From: DYRB01 sp963709645 | GTDB lineage: Bacteria > Pseudomonadota > Gammaproteobacteria > Chromatiales > Chromatiaceae | Length of the DNA: 64,000 bases | Direction: 5' to 3' | Assembly: GCA_963709645.1 (NCBI GenBank) | Contig: CAVPXP010000007.1 | Coordinates: 372,001 to 436,000 of the forward strand | Shown: piece by piece, positions 26,267 through 37,984 of the stretch | Layout: every line of letters begins with the position of its first letter | Numbering within the stretch: the first letter of the stretch is position 1 | The notes under the pieces: generated by a model | Database searches by the model: none | Seen by the model: only the letters and a program-made list of their open reading frames with translations | Told to the model about the DNA's origin: nothing | Position numbers and translations under genes: made by a program

Positions 26267-26497
26267 TCATCGTGTACCAGCAGTGGTCGGTCTCAGTCCG
26301 TCTCGCCCATGAAGCCCCCACTCTACATCTTCTTTCACGAACGATTCGGTCAGCGATGCTTCGTGCGATTCCAGGAACCGCCGGAGCGCCTCCGTCAATA
26401 GCTCGTTGAAATCCGTCGCCCAACCGTCGGCGACGAATGCACGCGCCTGGGCCGCCAGCTCGGCGGGCAACTCAGCTTCGATCAAGGTGTTGTTCAT
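26267..26497 (-). CDS. Ribbon-helix-helix antitoxin-like protein, orphan
   Basis: A 76-aa protein. The first half, IEAELPAELAAQARAFVADG, and FNELLTEALRRFLESHEASL match small CopG/VapB-like DNA-binding proteins; FVKEDVEWGLHGRDG is their usual tail. A PIN-domain toxin normally follows immediately, but no such gene is visible downstream (26056-26266 on this strand). The last residues LRPTTAGTR look like read-through after a lost stop. It probably survives as an orphan antitoxin or remnant. Confidence 0.65.
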   Translation of the reverse strand: MNNTLIEAELPAELAAQARAFVADGWATDFNELLTEALRRFLESHEASLTESFVKEDVEWGLHGRDGLRPTTAGTR

Positions 26498-26887
26498 GGC
26501 TTGTAGCCCGATGTTCTTCCTGTCCGTGGTTTGACCGCCAACGGCGCAGATTTACGCGGTGGACAAAGAATTCCCGGTTGCCGTAGATGTCGGTGTGGCG
26601 ATAGCGGAACCGCCTAACTAGCCGCTCGACGCTGCTCTATGCGCCGGCATCCGCGCATAGCCCTTTCCAATCCAGAAATCAGCCTGAAGGTGGGAGGTGA
26701 GCCCCCACTCCTTTCTGTTGCTGACTTCCCGGCTGGTCAGGAACAGGAGTCCGCCAGGAGCTGTCGCTGACCGATGCTGAAAGTAGCCTTTCAACAGGAG
26801 ATTCGCACAGCCCCTACCTAGTTCGGGACAACCCGGGGCCAGGTCGAGGCTGCGCGGGCGAGGACCTTCAGGACCTATCTTCCGAGA
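26498..26887. other. 390-bp spacer without a gene
   Basis: Between the orphan antitoxin and katG. I see no conserved ORF, no repeat end and no terminator that I can support; it is probably degraded accessory sequence. Confidence 0.4.
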
Positions 26888-29083
<2,196 letters not shown>

Positions 29084-29526
29084 GGCTATCTCCTCGTGGT
29101 TGTTTGCAATTGACTACAAGGGCCAACGTAGGCCTCGGCCCTGCTTAGATCAAAGATATTTTTCCAATGGCATTCATAGCGACGGCCAATGAAGCCACCG
29201 GGCCCGCGAAACACCGCGATCGCGCCGCGGTCATGTTGCCCGCCCGCATCCTCCTCGTGAGTGCCACGATCTCGCGCAGAGGACGCCGCAAAGGCAGTCA
29301 GGAGGTCGCTCGATGGATCGCTATGGGATGGTCCGCTGTGGAGCAGACGGTTGAAAGACCGCGTGGGATCGACTGCAGCCCGTCATCGGCTACAGCCCCT
29401 CGCACGTGACCTGACTGGCGGCAGCAGTCCCGTAACCTCGAGACCTTCGGTACCACACACAAGCCCCCTAGCCTGAGGCGTTCTTAGCTCGGGCTCAGCC
29501 CACCCCTCCACGAAACCTACGTAGAT
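29084..29526. other. 440-bp spacer between katG and the sdh operon
   Basis: It holds the katG upstream region. No gene, repeat or RNA is recognisable. It marks the right border of the accessory segment that starts after ppnP. Confidence 0.4.
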
Positions 29527-29558
29527 GCTGATTAAAGCCGTCCATGGCTTTGATCAGC
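29527..29558 (-). terminator. Hairpin at the 3' end of the sdh operon
   Basis: GCTGATCAAAGCC/GGCTTTAATCAGC with an ATGGAC loop: a 13-bp stem with one mismatch, 6 bp after the sdhE stop. No U-tract follows, so it may be a 3'-end protective or Rho-assisted structure. Confidence 0.55.
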
Positions 29559-29564
29559 GTGTCC

Positions 29565-29840
29565 CTAACCAAGCATAGCGGCCCGGATGCGGGCCACCAG
29601 GTCCCGAATGGCGGCATCCGCAGCGACGGCATGGCCCATGAGCCAGTCGTAAAGTACCTGGTCCTGGTAGGCGAGGAGGCGTTCGAAGGTCTGGCGCTGC
29701 CCCAGATCGAGATCGGCAAAGCCGACCTCCAGGAAGCGGTTGAGGAGCAAGTCCAGTTCCAGCATGCCGCGCCGGCACTGCCAGCGCAGGCGCAGGGCGT
29801 CGGGGTCCTCGCCCGCGCCCCCGAATCCGGGGTCGTTCAC
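29565..29840 (-). CDS. sdhE: FAD assembly factor SdhE
   Basis: Small protein (91 aa) that assists covalent flavinylation of SdhA. RLRWQCRRGMLELDLLLNRFLE with the RGM motif and YQDQVLYDWLMGH are family hallmarks. The start is GTG at 29840, overlapping the sdhB stop by four bases (GTGA), which indicates translational coupling. A longer open frame upstream only shadows sdhB. Confidence 0.93.
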   Translation of the reverse strand: MNDPGFGGAGEDPDALRLRWQCRRGMLELDLLLNRFLEVGFADLDLGQRQTFERLLAYQDQVLYDWLMGHAVAADAAIRDLVARIRAAMLG

Positions 29841-30529
29841 AGCCCCTTGGCCAGCATCAACTCCTTGATGTGGCCGATGGCGCGGGTGGGGTTGAGGCCC
29901 TTGGGGCAGACCTCGACGCAGTTCATGATGGTGTGACAACGGAAGAGCTTGTACGGGCCTTCCAGGGCGTCGAGGCGCTCGTCGGTGGCCTGGTCGCGGG
30001 TGTCGGCCAGAAAGCGCCAGGCCTGCAAGAGAGCAGCGGGGCCGTGAAACTTGTCCGGATTCCACCAGAAGGACGGACACGAGGTCGAGCAGCAGCCGCA
30101 CAGGATGCACTCGTAGAGCCCGTCGAGCTTGTCGCGGTCCTCCGGGGACTGGAGGATCTCGGCCTCCGGCAGCGGGTCCTTGCGCACCAGGTAGGGCTGG
30201 ACGTTACGGTACTGCTCGTAGAACTGGCTCATGTCCACGACCAGGTCGCGGATCACCGGGCGGCCTGGGAAAGGACGCACCTCCACCGGCTCTTTGAGGT
30301 CGGCCACCAGGGTGATGCAGGCCAGACGGTTGGTACCGTTGACGTTCATGCCGTCGGACCCGCACACGCCCTCGCCGCAGGAGTGGCGAAAGGCGAAGGA
30401 CTCGTCCTGGCGTTTGATCTCCAGCAGGGCCTCGCGGAGCATCATCCCGGGCGGCGTCTGGATCTGATAGTCCACCATGCGTGGCTTGTGGTCGGTGTCC
30501 GGGTTGTACCGGTAGACGCGGAATTTCAT
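29837..30529 (-). CDS. sdhB: Succinate dehydrogenase iron-sulfur subunit
   Basis: Electron-transfer subunit of complex II on the cytoplasmic membrane face. The 2Fe-2S ligands lie in HSCGEGVCGSDGMNVNG, the 4Fe-4S ligands in CILCGCCSTSCP, and the 3Fe-4S ligands in CHTIMNCVEVCPKGLNP. 230 aa. The ATG at 30529 is preceded by GAGGAGG. Fourth gene of sdhCDAB-sdhE. Confidence 0.97.
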   Translation of the reverse strand: MKFRVYRYNPDTDHKPRMVDYQIQTPPGMMLREALLEIKRQDESFAFRHSCGEGVCGSDGMNVNGTNRLACITLVADLKEPVEVRPFPGRPVIRDLVVDMSQFYEQYRNVQPYLVRKDPLPEAEILQSPEDRDKLDGLYECILCGCCSTSCPSFWWNPDKFHGPAALLQAWRFLADTRDQATDERLDALEGPYKLFRCHTIMNCVEVCPKGLNPTRAIGHIKELMLAKGL

Positions 30530-30552
30530 GGCCGAATCCTCCTCACGCTGCC

Positions 30553-32316
30553 TCAATAGACGCGCTCTTTGGGCGGGAAGCTGTCCACCGTCAGCGGCTT
30601 GGTGCGCACCGGCTTGAAGTCCATGCGGTCTCCCTCGCGCTGATAGAGGCTGTGCTTCATCCACTCCGCGTCGTTGCGCTTTGGGAAGTCGATGCGCGAA
30701 TGGGCCCCGCGGCTCTCCTCCCGATAGAGCGCTGAGCACAGGGTCGCCATGCCCACGTCCATGAGGTTGTCCAGCTCCAGGGCCTCGATGCGGGCGGTGT
30801 TGAAAGTCCGGCTGTGATCCTTGAGCCGCACCCCTTCGATACGCTCCCGCAGGGCCTTGAGCTTCTCGACCCCCTCGGCCATGACCTCGCGGGTGCGGAA
30901 GACGCTGCAGTGGTCCTCCATGAGCTTGCGCAGCTCGGCCTTGACGGCAGCGACGCTCTCCCCTTCCCCTTTGCGGTCCCAACGCGCCAGGCGTGCCGCG
31001 GCCTGGTCCACAACGGCATCCGGCAAGGGCCTGTGGTTGGGGTTCTCCTTGAGATATTGAAGGATGTCCGTCCCAGCGGCGCGCCCGAAGACGAGGATGT
31101 CCAGCAGCGAGTTGCCCCCCAGCCGATTGGCCCCGTGCACCGAGACGCAGGCGCACTCCCCGGCGGCATAGAGGCCCGGCACGACCTCCTCGGGGCCGTG
31201 ACGGGCGGGGGCGACAACCCGGCCATAGCGGTCCGTCGGGATGCCGCCCATGGCGTAGTGGGCCGTGGGGAAGACCGGGATGGGCTCCTCGGCGGGGTCG
31301 ATCCCGAGGAAGGTCCGGCAGATGTCGCTGATGCCGGGCAGCCGCCGCCCCACCACGTCCTTACCCAGGTGGTCAAGCTTGAGCAGGACGTGATCGCCCT
31401 GGTCACCGCAGCCGCGCCCCTCCCGGACCTCGGTGGCGATGGCGCGACTGACAACATCGCGGCTGGCCAGGTCCAGGGCCCGGGGGGCGTAGCGCTCCAT
31501 GAAGCGCTCGCCGCGGACGTTGATGAGGTAGCCCCCCTCGCCGCGCGCGCCCTCGGTGATGAGCATGCCCTTACCCGCCACCCCCGTCGGGTGGAACTGG
31601 TAGAACTCCATGTCCTGCAACGGGACCCCGGCGCGCAGGGCCATGGCCATGCCGTCGCCGGTGTTGATGTAGGCGTTGGTGGTGGTACGGAAGACCTGGC
31701 CGTAGCCGCCGGTGGCGATCAGCGTGGTCTTAGACTCGATGATCAGGGGCTCGCCGGTCTCGATCTCGAGGACCAGAGCCCCGAGGACGCAGCCCTCATC
31801 GTCCCGCAGCAGGTCGATGGCAAAGAATTCATCGAAGAAGTGGGTCCGGGCGCGCAGGTTTTGCTGGTAGAGGGCGTGGAGGATGGCATGCCCGGTGCGG
31901 TCGGCCGCGGCGCAGGTACGCACCGCCTGGTCGCCGCCGAAGTTCTGACTCTGGCCCCCGAAGGCGCGCTGATAGATCTTGCCGGTATCGAGGCGCGAGA
32001 AGGGGACCCCGGCGTGTTCGAGCTCGTAGACGGTGGGGATCGCCTCGCGGCACATGTACTCGATGGCGTCCTGGTCCCCGAGGTAGTCCGACCCTTTGAC
32101 GGTGTCGAACATGTGCCAGTGCCAGTTGTCCGGCAGGACATTGGCCAGGGCCGCGTTGACCCCGCCCTGAGCCGCCACCGTGTGGGAGCGGGTCGGGAAG
32201 ACCTTGGAGACCACGGCCACGCGCAGGTCCGCCCCCGCCAGGCGGCGCGCGGCGTTGAGCCCGGCCCCGCCGGCGCCGATGATCAGCGCATCGAAGTGTC
32301 GTCTTGGGATCGTCAT
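30553..32316 (-). CDS. sdhA: Succinate dehydrogenase flavoprotein subunit
   Basis: Oxidises succinate to fumarate in the TCA cycle. The dinucleotide-binding GAGGAGLNAARRLAG is at the N-terminus, HTVAAQGGVNAAL carries the flavin-attachment His, and HGANRLGGNSLLD is the substrate/FAD motif. The 587 aa are normal. It starts 7 bp after sdhD and ends 23 bp before sdhB. Confidence 0.98.
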   Translation of the reverse strand: MTIPRRHFDALIIGAGGAGLNAARRLAGADLRVAVVSKVFPTRSHTVAAQGGVNAALANVLPDNWHWHMFDTVKGSDYLGDQDAIEYMCREAIPTVYELEHAGVPFSRLDTGKIYQRAFGGQSQNFGGDQAVRTCAAADRTGHAILHALYQQNLRARTHFFDEFFAIDLLRDDEGCVLGALVLEIETGEPLIIESKTTLIATGGYGQVFRTTTNAYINTGDGMAMALRAGVPLQDMEFYQFHPTGVAGKGMLITEGARGEGGYLINVRGERFMERYAPRALDLASRDVVSRAIATEVREGRGCGDQGDHVLLKLDHLGKDVVGRRLPGISDICRTFLGIDPAEEPIPVFPTAHYAMGGIPTDRYGRVVAPARHGPEEVVPGLYAAGECACVSVHGANRLGGNSLLDILVFGRAAGTDILQYLKENPNHRPLPDAVVDQAAARLARWDRKGEGESVAAVKAELRKLMEDHCSVFRTREVMAEGVEKLKALRERIEGVRLKDHSRTFNTARIEALELDNLMDVGMATLCSALYREESRGAHSRIDFPKRNDAEWMKHSLYQREGDRMDFKPVRTKPLTVDSFPPKERVY

Positions 32317-32323
32317 GGCCTCG

Positions 32324-32665
32324 CTACCTCATCCCTACGCTGTAGATGGCCTTCAAGGCCCATAGGCCGGAGGCGAGAAAGACCAGGGCAAAGACGGCCA
32401 TAGCCCCGACCCGTGCACCGAGCGGCTTGACGTAGTCCATGAGCACGTCGCGGATGCCGACCCACGCGTGGGCCAGCAGCAGGGGAATGAAGAGCAGTAG
32501 GCCCACCGAAACCCAGGGCCGGGAGACCCAAGTCAACCATTGCGTGTAGTCCAGCGGCGGGTCGAGGAGCAGATACAGGACCAGGTATGTCAGGAACAGG
32601 GCGAGATACAGCGCGGTCACCCGTTGGACCAGCCAGGCCTTGAGGCCAGATGCGCTCCGGCTCAT
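32324..32665 (-). CDS. sdhD: Succinate dehydrogenase membrane anchor subunit
   Basis: A 113-aa three-helix membrane protein that helps bind haem b and quinone. HAWVGIRDVLMDYVKP holds the likely haem ligand and is the family signature. The ATG overlaps the sdhC stop (ATGA), so the two are coupled. Confidence 0.93.
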   Translation of the reverse strand: MSRSASGLKAWLVQRVTALYLALFLTYLVLYLLLDPPLDYTQWLTWVSRPWVSVGLLLFIPLLLAHAWVGIRDVLMDYVKPLGARVGAMAVFALVFLASGLWALKAIYSVGMR

Positions 32666-33030
32666 AGCAGCGCCCCCAACACCAGGACCGCCAGGGCAAC
32701 GCCTATCACGACTTGGGCGCTGCGGCGCGCGGCCTCGCGCTCCAGGCCCAGACCAAGGTCCAGCGCCAGGTAGCGAATCCCGGCAAACAGGTGGTGCAAG
32801 TAGGACCAGGCCAATAGCAGCAGGACTAAGCGCATCGGTAAGGAGGCTAGGGTCGCCGTCGTCGCCGCAAACCCCTCAGGCCCCGTCAGAGACTGGTGGA
32901 AGAGGTGGGCGAACATGGGGATGGCCAGAACCAAGAGGACCCCGCTGAGGCGGTGCAAAATGGAGACCAGGCCCATGGCAGGGAGCTTGATCCGCCACAG
33001 CTCTAGGAAGACGGGACGTTTCGGATTCAT
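32662..33030 (-). CDS. sdhC: Succinate dehydrogenase cytochrome b556 subunit
   Basis: First gene of the operon; 122 aa with three membrane helices. MNPKRPVFLELWRI, SILHRLSGVLL and HHLFAGIRYLALD (haem ligand His) are characteristic. The open frame reaches 33099, but MNPKRPV at 33030 is the conserved start. Confidence 0.93.
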   Translation of the reverse strand: MNPKRPVFLELWRIKLPAMGLVSILHRLSGVLLVLAIPMFAHLFHQSLTGPEGFAATTATLASLPMRLVLLLLAWSYLHHLFAGIRYLALDLGLGLEREAARRSAQVVIGVALAVLVLGALL

Positions 33031-33379
33031 GCTCCTACCCTGGGATCGATGGTTTTTGTGCGCCGCAGCAGAGTATAAGGGCTTTCCTTGCGGCAACAAC
33101 TACAAGAATGGCGAAGTATCTATTGTGCAGATGCGAGGTTCGTACCCTGCGATCACAGTCTGACGACCCTTGGCCATACCCGATTTTCTCTCGCTTTGTC
33201 ATGCGCTTGCCGAGACCGCGCCGGACTTGTTCGGCCACATGCCGAGGCCGCCTAAGAGGGTCATCCCATGCCGCGCGCCCCTATGAAAGCTGTCAATCCA
33301 ATCCATTGAGCCATGCGCCGGCAGCCGGCCGGACCAACTCCGCAATACCTTTATGAGCGCTCAGGCACCCGATAAGCGC
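33031..33379. other. Spacer upstream of sdhC and downstream of darP
   Basis: About 350 bp, sequence AT-richer near 33080-33180. It holds the candidate sdh promoter described separately. No ORF is worth calling. Confidence 0.5.
33072..33099 (-). promoter_or_regulatory. Candidate promoter of the sdh operon
   Basis: On the minus strand TTGTTG, a 16-bp spacer, then TATACT, about 45 bp before the sdhC start. The -10 is good and the -35 weak, which would fit an activator-dependent or regulated promoter. Confidence 0.35.
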
Positions 33380-33880
33380 TCAGGCATCCGCCTCGTCCAG
33401 GGCCGCCCGCAGGGCCCGAAAGAGCTTTCGCGGCCCCTCCGGGCGACCGGCCTCCCGGTCCCGTTGGGCGGCGCGAACCAACTGGCGCAGGCCCTGCCGG
33501 TCCGCCCCCGGGCAGAGGTCGAGCAAGTCCCCCAGGGCCGCGTCGCCCTCTGCCAACAGGCGGTCCCGCCAGCGCTCCACCCGGTGGTGGCGAGCCGCGG
33601 CGGCCTGGTCCATGGCCTGCCGCGACTCCAGCAGGGCCTCGATGGCCCCCTGGTCCTCGCGCCCGAGCAGGTTGGCTACCCGCTTGATATGGCGTGGCAT
33701 GGCCCGGCGGTCCTTGATGCGGGCGGTCTCGGCCACCGCCGCCAAGGTGGCGGGGCCCAGGGTCAGGGTCGCAAGCTCCGCGGCGGATAGGGCCAGCAGG
33801 CGCCTCGCGGCATCCTGGACGGCGTGGGACTCACGCTTGCGCTGACTGCGGCTCGGCGGGCGCTCGGTCTCGTCCCCCAC
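33380..33880 (-). CDS. darP: Ribosome-associated protein DarP (YjgA, DUF615)
   Basis: Late 50S assembly factor in E. coli. The 166 aa include SRSQRKRESHAVQD at the N-terminus, RIKDRRAMPRHIKRVANLL and the C-terminal GPRKLFRALRAAL, as expected for YjgA. The start is a GTG at 33880; the conserved N-terminus begins soon after, so a start further upstream is possible. It follows recJ by 50 bp on the same strand. Confidence 0.9.
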   Translation of the reverse strand: MGDETERPPSRSQRKRESHAVQDAARRLLALSAAELATLTLGPATLAAVAETARIKDRRAMPRHIKRVANLLGREDQGAIEALLESRQAMDQAAAARHHRVERWRDRLLAEGDAALGDLLDLCPGADRQGLRQLVRAAQRDREAGRPEGPRKLFRALRAALDEADA

Positions 33881-33930
33881 ACCTTCGGGGTCCCGGCCAG
33901 CGTCCAGTTCCGCGTCGTCAGGATCTTGGT

Positions 33931-35700
33931 CTAGGTGGCGGATTTGAGGTACTCCAGCATCAACTGGGGCGAGCGCACCCCGCGATAGTCGTTCACGTCC
34001 AGGCGGTAGGCCAGGTGAACCCGACCCTCGGCCTCGTCCATCGCTTCACCGAGGCGAAAGCCAATGGCCTCGATGGGACTGGCCCCCGTCCCCGCTGGCC
34101 GCAGCCGTAGGCGCAGGTGGGACTCACCCACCAGGCGACGGTCCATGACCTCGAAAATGCCGTCGAAGAGGGGCTCGGGGAAGCCCTTGCCCCAAGGGCC
34201 CGCGGTGCGCAGGGACTCGGCGGTCTCCAGGTTGAGGCAGATCGGCATAAGCTCCCCATCGGAGACCAGCTCGCGCACCGGCGGCCTATCGCCCAGCTCG
34301 GCGCGGGCCGCCGCCGCGAAGGCTGCCGCGAAGTCGTCCAGGTGACCCGCCGGCAAGGTGAGCCCGGCGGCCATGGCGTGGCCGCCGAAGCGCTCGATCA
34401 GGCCGGGGTGGGCCTTATCCACGACGTCGATCAGATCGCGGATATTGGCCGCCTCCACGGAGCGGGCGGAGCCGCGCAGGCGACCGTCCCCAGCATCCCC
34501 GAAGGCAATGGTCGGGCGCTGATAGCGCTCGCGAATGCGCGCTGCGACAATGCCCGTCACTCCCTGGTGCCAGTCCTCGCCGAACAGGCAAAGCCCGGCC
34601 GGGAGCCCAGCGCCATCGAGGCGCAGGGCCTCGACCATGGCCTCGGCTTCCTCACGCATCCCGCCCTCGATGCCGCGACGCTCGCGGTTCAGCCCGTCGA
34701 GCCGGCGCGCCAGGTCCATGGCGAGATCCGGGTCGTCGGTGAGCAGGCACTCCACCCCCAGGGCCATGTCCGCGAGCCGCCCCGCGGCATTGAGCCTGGG
34801 TCCGGCATAGAAGCCCAGGTCCTGGGCCGTGACCCGGCCGGGGTCACGCCCGGCCACCGCGACAAGGGCCCGCACCCCGGGAGAACAGCGCCCGGCGCGG
34901 ATGCGTTGGAGCCCCTGCTCCACCAGGATGCGGTTGTTCTCGTCCAGGGTCACGACGTCGGCCACGGTCCCCAGGGCGACCAAGTCCAGAAACCCCGCCA
35001 GATTGGGCTCCCTGCGCCCGGAGGAGAACCAACCCAGATCACGCAGCCGGGCGCGCAGGGCCGCCAGCAGATAGAACATGACCCCCACACCGGCCAGGTG
35101 CTTGCTGGGGAAGGTACAGCCCGGCTGATTGGGGTTGACGATGGCCGCGGCCCGGGGCAGCTCGGCGCCGGCGAGGTGGTGATCCGTGACCACGACCGGG
35201 ACCCCGGCCTCGGCGGCCCTCGCCACCCCGGTGACGCTGGCGATACCGTTGTCCACGGTGAGAATCAGGTCCGGGGCCAGGGGGAGTGCGGCCTCGACCA
35301 CAGCAGGGCTCAGGCCGTAGCCAAAGGCAAAGCGGCTCGGGATGAGGGAAGAGACTCGCGTCGCGCCCAGGGCGCGCAACCCGCGCACAGCCAGCGCGCT
35401 GCCGGTGGCCCCGTCGGCATCGTAGTCCCCTACCACCAGAATGTGCCCGCCGGCCTGTACCTGATGGGCCAGCAGGTCCGCGGCCTGCTCGATCCCGGCT
35501 AGGGCCACCACCGGATGCATGCCCGTGAGAGACAGGGCGGACCCCGCCGCGCCCCCTCGGGCGCGGACGAGGTGAGACAGCAGGTCCGCAGGGCCCGCCG
35601 GGAGCGCTCCATCCGCTGCCCAGCCGTTGCGACGACTGAGGCGTACGTCGGGAAGTCGAGATCGGGTTCGGGTGACCGGATGAACGCGTGCTGCTTGCAT
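33931..35700 (-). CDS. recJ: Single-stranded-DNA-specific exonuclease RecJ
   Basis: 5'-3' ssDNA exonuclease of recombination and mismatch repair. DHH-family motifs in order: VVGDYDADGATGSAL, TVDNGIAS, VTDHHLAG, and the DHHA1 motif GGHAMAAGL. The 589 aa match E. coli RecJ (577). Divergent from batD. Confidence 0.96.
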   Translation of the reverse strand: MQAARVHPVTRTRSRLPDVRLSRRNGWAADGALPAGPADLLSHLVRARGGAAGSALSLTGMHPVVALAGIEQAADLLAHQVQAGGHILVVGDYDADGATGSALAVRGLRALGATRVSSLIPSRFAFGYGLSPAVVEAALPLAPDLILTVDNGIASVTGVARAAEAGVPVVVTDHHLAGAELPRAAAIVNPNQPGCTFPSKHLAGVGVMFYLLAALRARLRDLGWFSSGRREPNLAGFLDLVALGTVADVVTLDENNRILVEQGLQRIRAGRCSPGVRALVAVAGRDPGRVTAQDLGFYAGPRLNAAGRLADMALGVECLLTDDPDLAMDLARRLDGLNRERRGIEGGMREEAEAMVEALRLDGAGLPAGLCLFGEDWHQGVTGIVAARIRERYQRPTIAFGDAGDGRLRGSARSVEAANIRDLIDVVDKAHPGLIERFGGHAMAAGLTLPAGHLDDFAAAFAAAARAELGDRPPVRELVSDGELMPICLNLETAESLRTAGPWGKGFPEPLFDGIFEVMDRRLVGESHLRLRLRPAGTGASPIEAIGFRLGEAMDEAEGRVHLAYRLDVNDYRGVRSPQLMLEYLKSAT

Positions 35701-35856
35701 GGGGCCGGAAGGCTAACACGGTCGGCGTGCGGGGTCATGTGGCCCGGTCCCGGCCTCAGGCGGGCAATGGTGCCCACCAGGACCACGAACCGGAGAGTGC
35801 GCGGGTATAGAATGCGTCCATTACCCGTTCGATACGCAACCGCCGAGGTATCGCCA

Positions 35857-37671
35857 TTGCGTCGCGCCCACCCGTCCGCCCCCCACCGCCCCCAATCGCG
35901 CCTGGCGCTGATTTTGGCGCCGGCTCTCGCGCTGGCCCTGACCCTGGCTCTCGCTCCTTTGGAGACAGGGGCCGGGACGCTGACGGCCAGGGTCTCGGGG
36001 CCTGGTCCGGACGGGAGCCTGCAGTTGACGTTGGATGCCGCCCGAGCGCCCCTCGCGGAACCGGACCTGTCGCCCTTGGCACAGGACTTCGAGATCCTGG
36101 CCAGACGCAACCAGCACCAGTCCTTCATGGTCAACGGCCGACGCAGCGACACCTTCAGCCTCATCCTTACCCTAAGGCCCCGTCGCGAAGGCATCGTCGA
36201 GATCCCGCCGATCGAATACGGCGACGAAACCACTCTGGCCCTGCCGCTGGAGGCTGCGGCAGCGACGGCCGCCGCAGCCCCTCCGCAGGTCCCCGCACTG
36301 AGCCCGTTGCAGGTTGACCCGCCCGGCCCCCAAGATACGCCCGCGGTAAGCGCCGCGGACCTGGTACTCGAGGCGGAGGTCGCGCCCCAGCCAGTGAGAG
36401 TCCAGCAACAGGCGATCCTGACGGCGAGGGTCCTGGCACCACAGACCATCGCCGGGACCATCGCCCGGCCGCGGCTCTACGACCCCAAGGTTTCGGGGGC
36501 AAGTCTCGTCCCCCTCGGCGAGGACGAATACCATGCGAGCCGGGACGGCGAGCCCCATGAGGTCTACGAGCGACGCTACGCACTCTACCCCACCCAGGCG
36601 GGGGCGCTGACCATCGAGCCGCTGGTGGCCGACGCCTGGGTCGGCGGCCCCGGGGTTCAGGCCCCGGCCCAGCGGCGCGCCACCTCCGCGACCTTGACCC
36701 TCCAGGTCGAGGCAGCCGCCCTCGGGCCGGCGGGGAAGCCCTGGCTTCCGGCCCGCTCGGTCAAGCTCTCAGAGGAGCCGCCTGGGCTCGCCCGGGTCCG
36801 TGCGAGGGAGACCTGGCAGCGTTTCATTACCCTGCGCGTCGAGGGGCAGCCGGCCAGTGCCCTGCCCCAGTTGACCGCCCCGGCACCCGCCCAGGTCGCC
36901 ACCCGCAACGCCTACCCAACACTAAGGGACGAGCGCCTGCCGGACGGACTGGTCGGAACCCGCCGCGAGGTCATCCTGGTGAGCAGCGACGAGCCCGGGC
37001 TCTATCGCCTCCCAGAGATACGCCTCGACTGGTGGAATACCGCCACCGGGGGCTGGGAAACGGCAGTCCTCCCGGCCCGGGACTTGGAGGTTACGGCCGC
37101 CGCCGCACCCGCCCTGCCCCCCCCCGAGACCCCCGAGCCGGCAGAACAGACCGAGGACGCTGCGGACCAGGGTCAGGCCGCGGCCGCGCCGCGACGCGCC
37201 CAAAGCCCCTGGATCTGGGCCGTGATCGGGCTTGGTCTGGGCTGGCTGGGGCTTCATGCCCTGCGCCGACACCAGGGTCCCACCCCGGCGTTGAGCCCTG
37301 CGGGCGCACCCTCGGCCACCGCCGAAGACGAGCCCGGACCGGACCCCCTGGCGGAGGCGATGGCTGCCGTCCGCGAAGGCTATCGGGGCAGGAACCCTGA
37401 GGCCGCCCGCCACGCCCTGCTCGCGTGGGCCCGTCTGGCCTGGCCCCACAACCCTCCAGGCAACCTCACCCAGCTCGCCCTGCGCGCCCCGGAGCCCGCC
37501 CGGGCACGCATCATCCTCTTGGATCAGACATTCTTCAGCCCTGACCCGCTGGACTGGAGCAGGGAGCCCCTTTGGGATGACCTGCCACCCATCGCCGCCG
37601 CCGCCGCCCTGGAGCCCCCTCCCCCGCCCCCGAAGCGCCGGCTCGGCACGCCCCGACCCCGGCCAACCTGA
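35857..37671 (+). CDS. BatD-like protein
   Basis: A large periplasm-facing protein of the BatD family (aerotolerance operon). After a signal peptide (LALILAPALALALTLALA), beta-rich modules follow, e.g. FMVNGRRSDTFSLILTLRP and YALYPTQAGALTIEP. One C-terminal membrane helix (WIWAVIGLGLGWLGL) precedes a cytoplasmic tail ending in proline-rich sequence. An ATG at 35812 and still earlier in-frame starts exist. I favour TTG 35857, which has GAGGT at good spacing, whereas a TATAGAAT -10-like box overlaps the ATG at 35812. The batA/batB/moxR genes that normally accompany batD are absent. Confidence 0.82.
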   Translation: MRRAHPSAPHRPQSRLALILAPALALALTLALAPLETGAGTLTARVSGPGPDGSLQLTLDAARAPLAEPDLSPLAQDFEILARRNQHQSFMVNGRRSDTFSLILTLRPRREGIVEIPPIEYGDETTLALPLEAAAATAAAAPPQVPALSPLQVDPPGPQDTPAVSAADLVLEAEVAPQPVRVQQQAILTARVLAPQTIAGTIARPRLYDPKVSGASLVPLGEDEYHASRDGEPHEVYERRYALYPTQAGALTIEPLVADAWVGGPGVQAPAQRRATSATLTLQVEAAALGPAGKPWLPARSVKLSEEPPGLARVRARETWQRFITLRVEGQPASALPQLTAPAPAQVATRNAYPTLRDERLPDGLVGTRREVILVSSDEPGLYRLPEIRLDWWNTATGGWETAVLPARDLEVTAAAAPALPPPETPEPAEQTEDAADQGQAAAAPRRAQSPWIWAVIGLGLGWLGLHALRRHQGPTPALSPAGAPSATAEDEPGPDPLAEAMAAVREGYRGRNPEAARHALLAWARLAWPHNPPGNLTQLALRAPEPARARIILLDQTFFSPDPLDWSREPLWDDLPPIAAAAALEPPPPPPKRRLGTPRPRPT

Positions 37672-37984
37672 TTCCGGGTCCGGCCAGGGCCCATCCCTCG
37701 GCGCCGCCCGCCGGTGACGGCCCGGCCTGCCCATGCCGCAGCCGGGATCGTCTTGGGATTCGAGGCAAAGGGGCACCGCCTCCGCCGTTTCTGCTACCCT
37801 GAGGCGGCAGCGGCGGCGACCGGGGTTCGAGTCCCGGACGGGCCGTCGACTGCTCAACCACCCCTATCCGGAACACGGCCATGAGCCAGCACTTCGCGCA
37901 CAACTGGCGCCTTTGCCCTCGGAAACTCGGGTTGCCACCGACCAACTGGATGCGCCCTGGCCTGACCCCAACGGGGGACCGGCC
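37672..37984. other. Spacer between batD and asmA
   Basis: 313 bp of GC-rich sequence. It contains a tRNA T-arm look-alike (GGGGTTCGAGTCCC near 37830) with no matching acceptor or anticodon arm, so I do not call a tRNA. Nothing else is recognisable. Confidence 0.4.

Noticed and set aside
34117..35502. Long open frame opposite recJ, and similar long frames opposite sdhA, mrcA and asmA
   Set aside because: Shadows of high-GC coding sequence on the other strand; low complexity and no family features.
37820..37850. tRNA-like T-arm (GGGGTTCGAGTCCC)
   Set aside because: No D-arm, anticodon arm or matching acceptor strand at the right distance, and the loop is one base too long; coincidence in GC-rich DNA.
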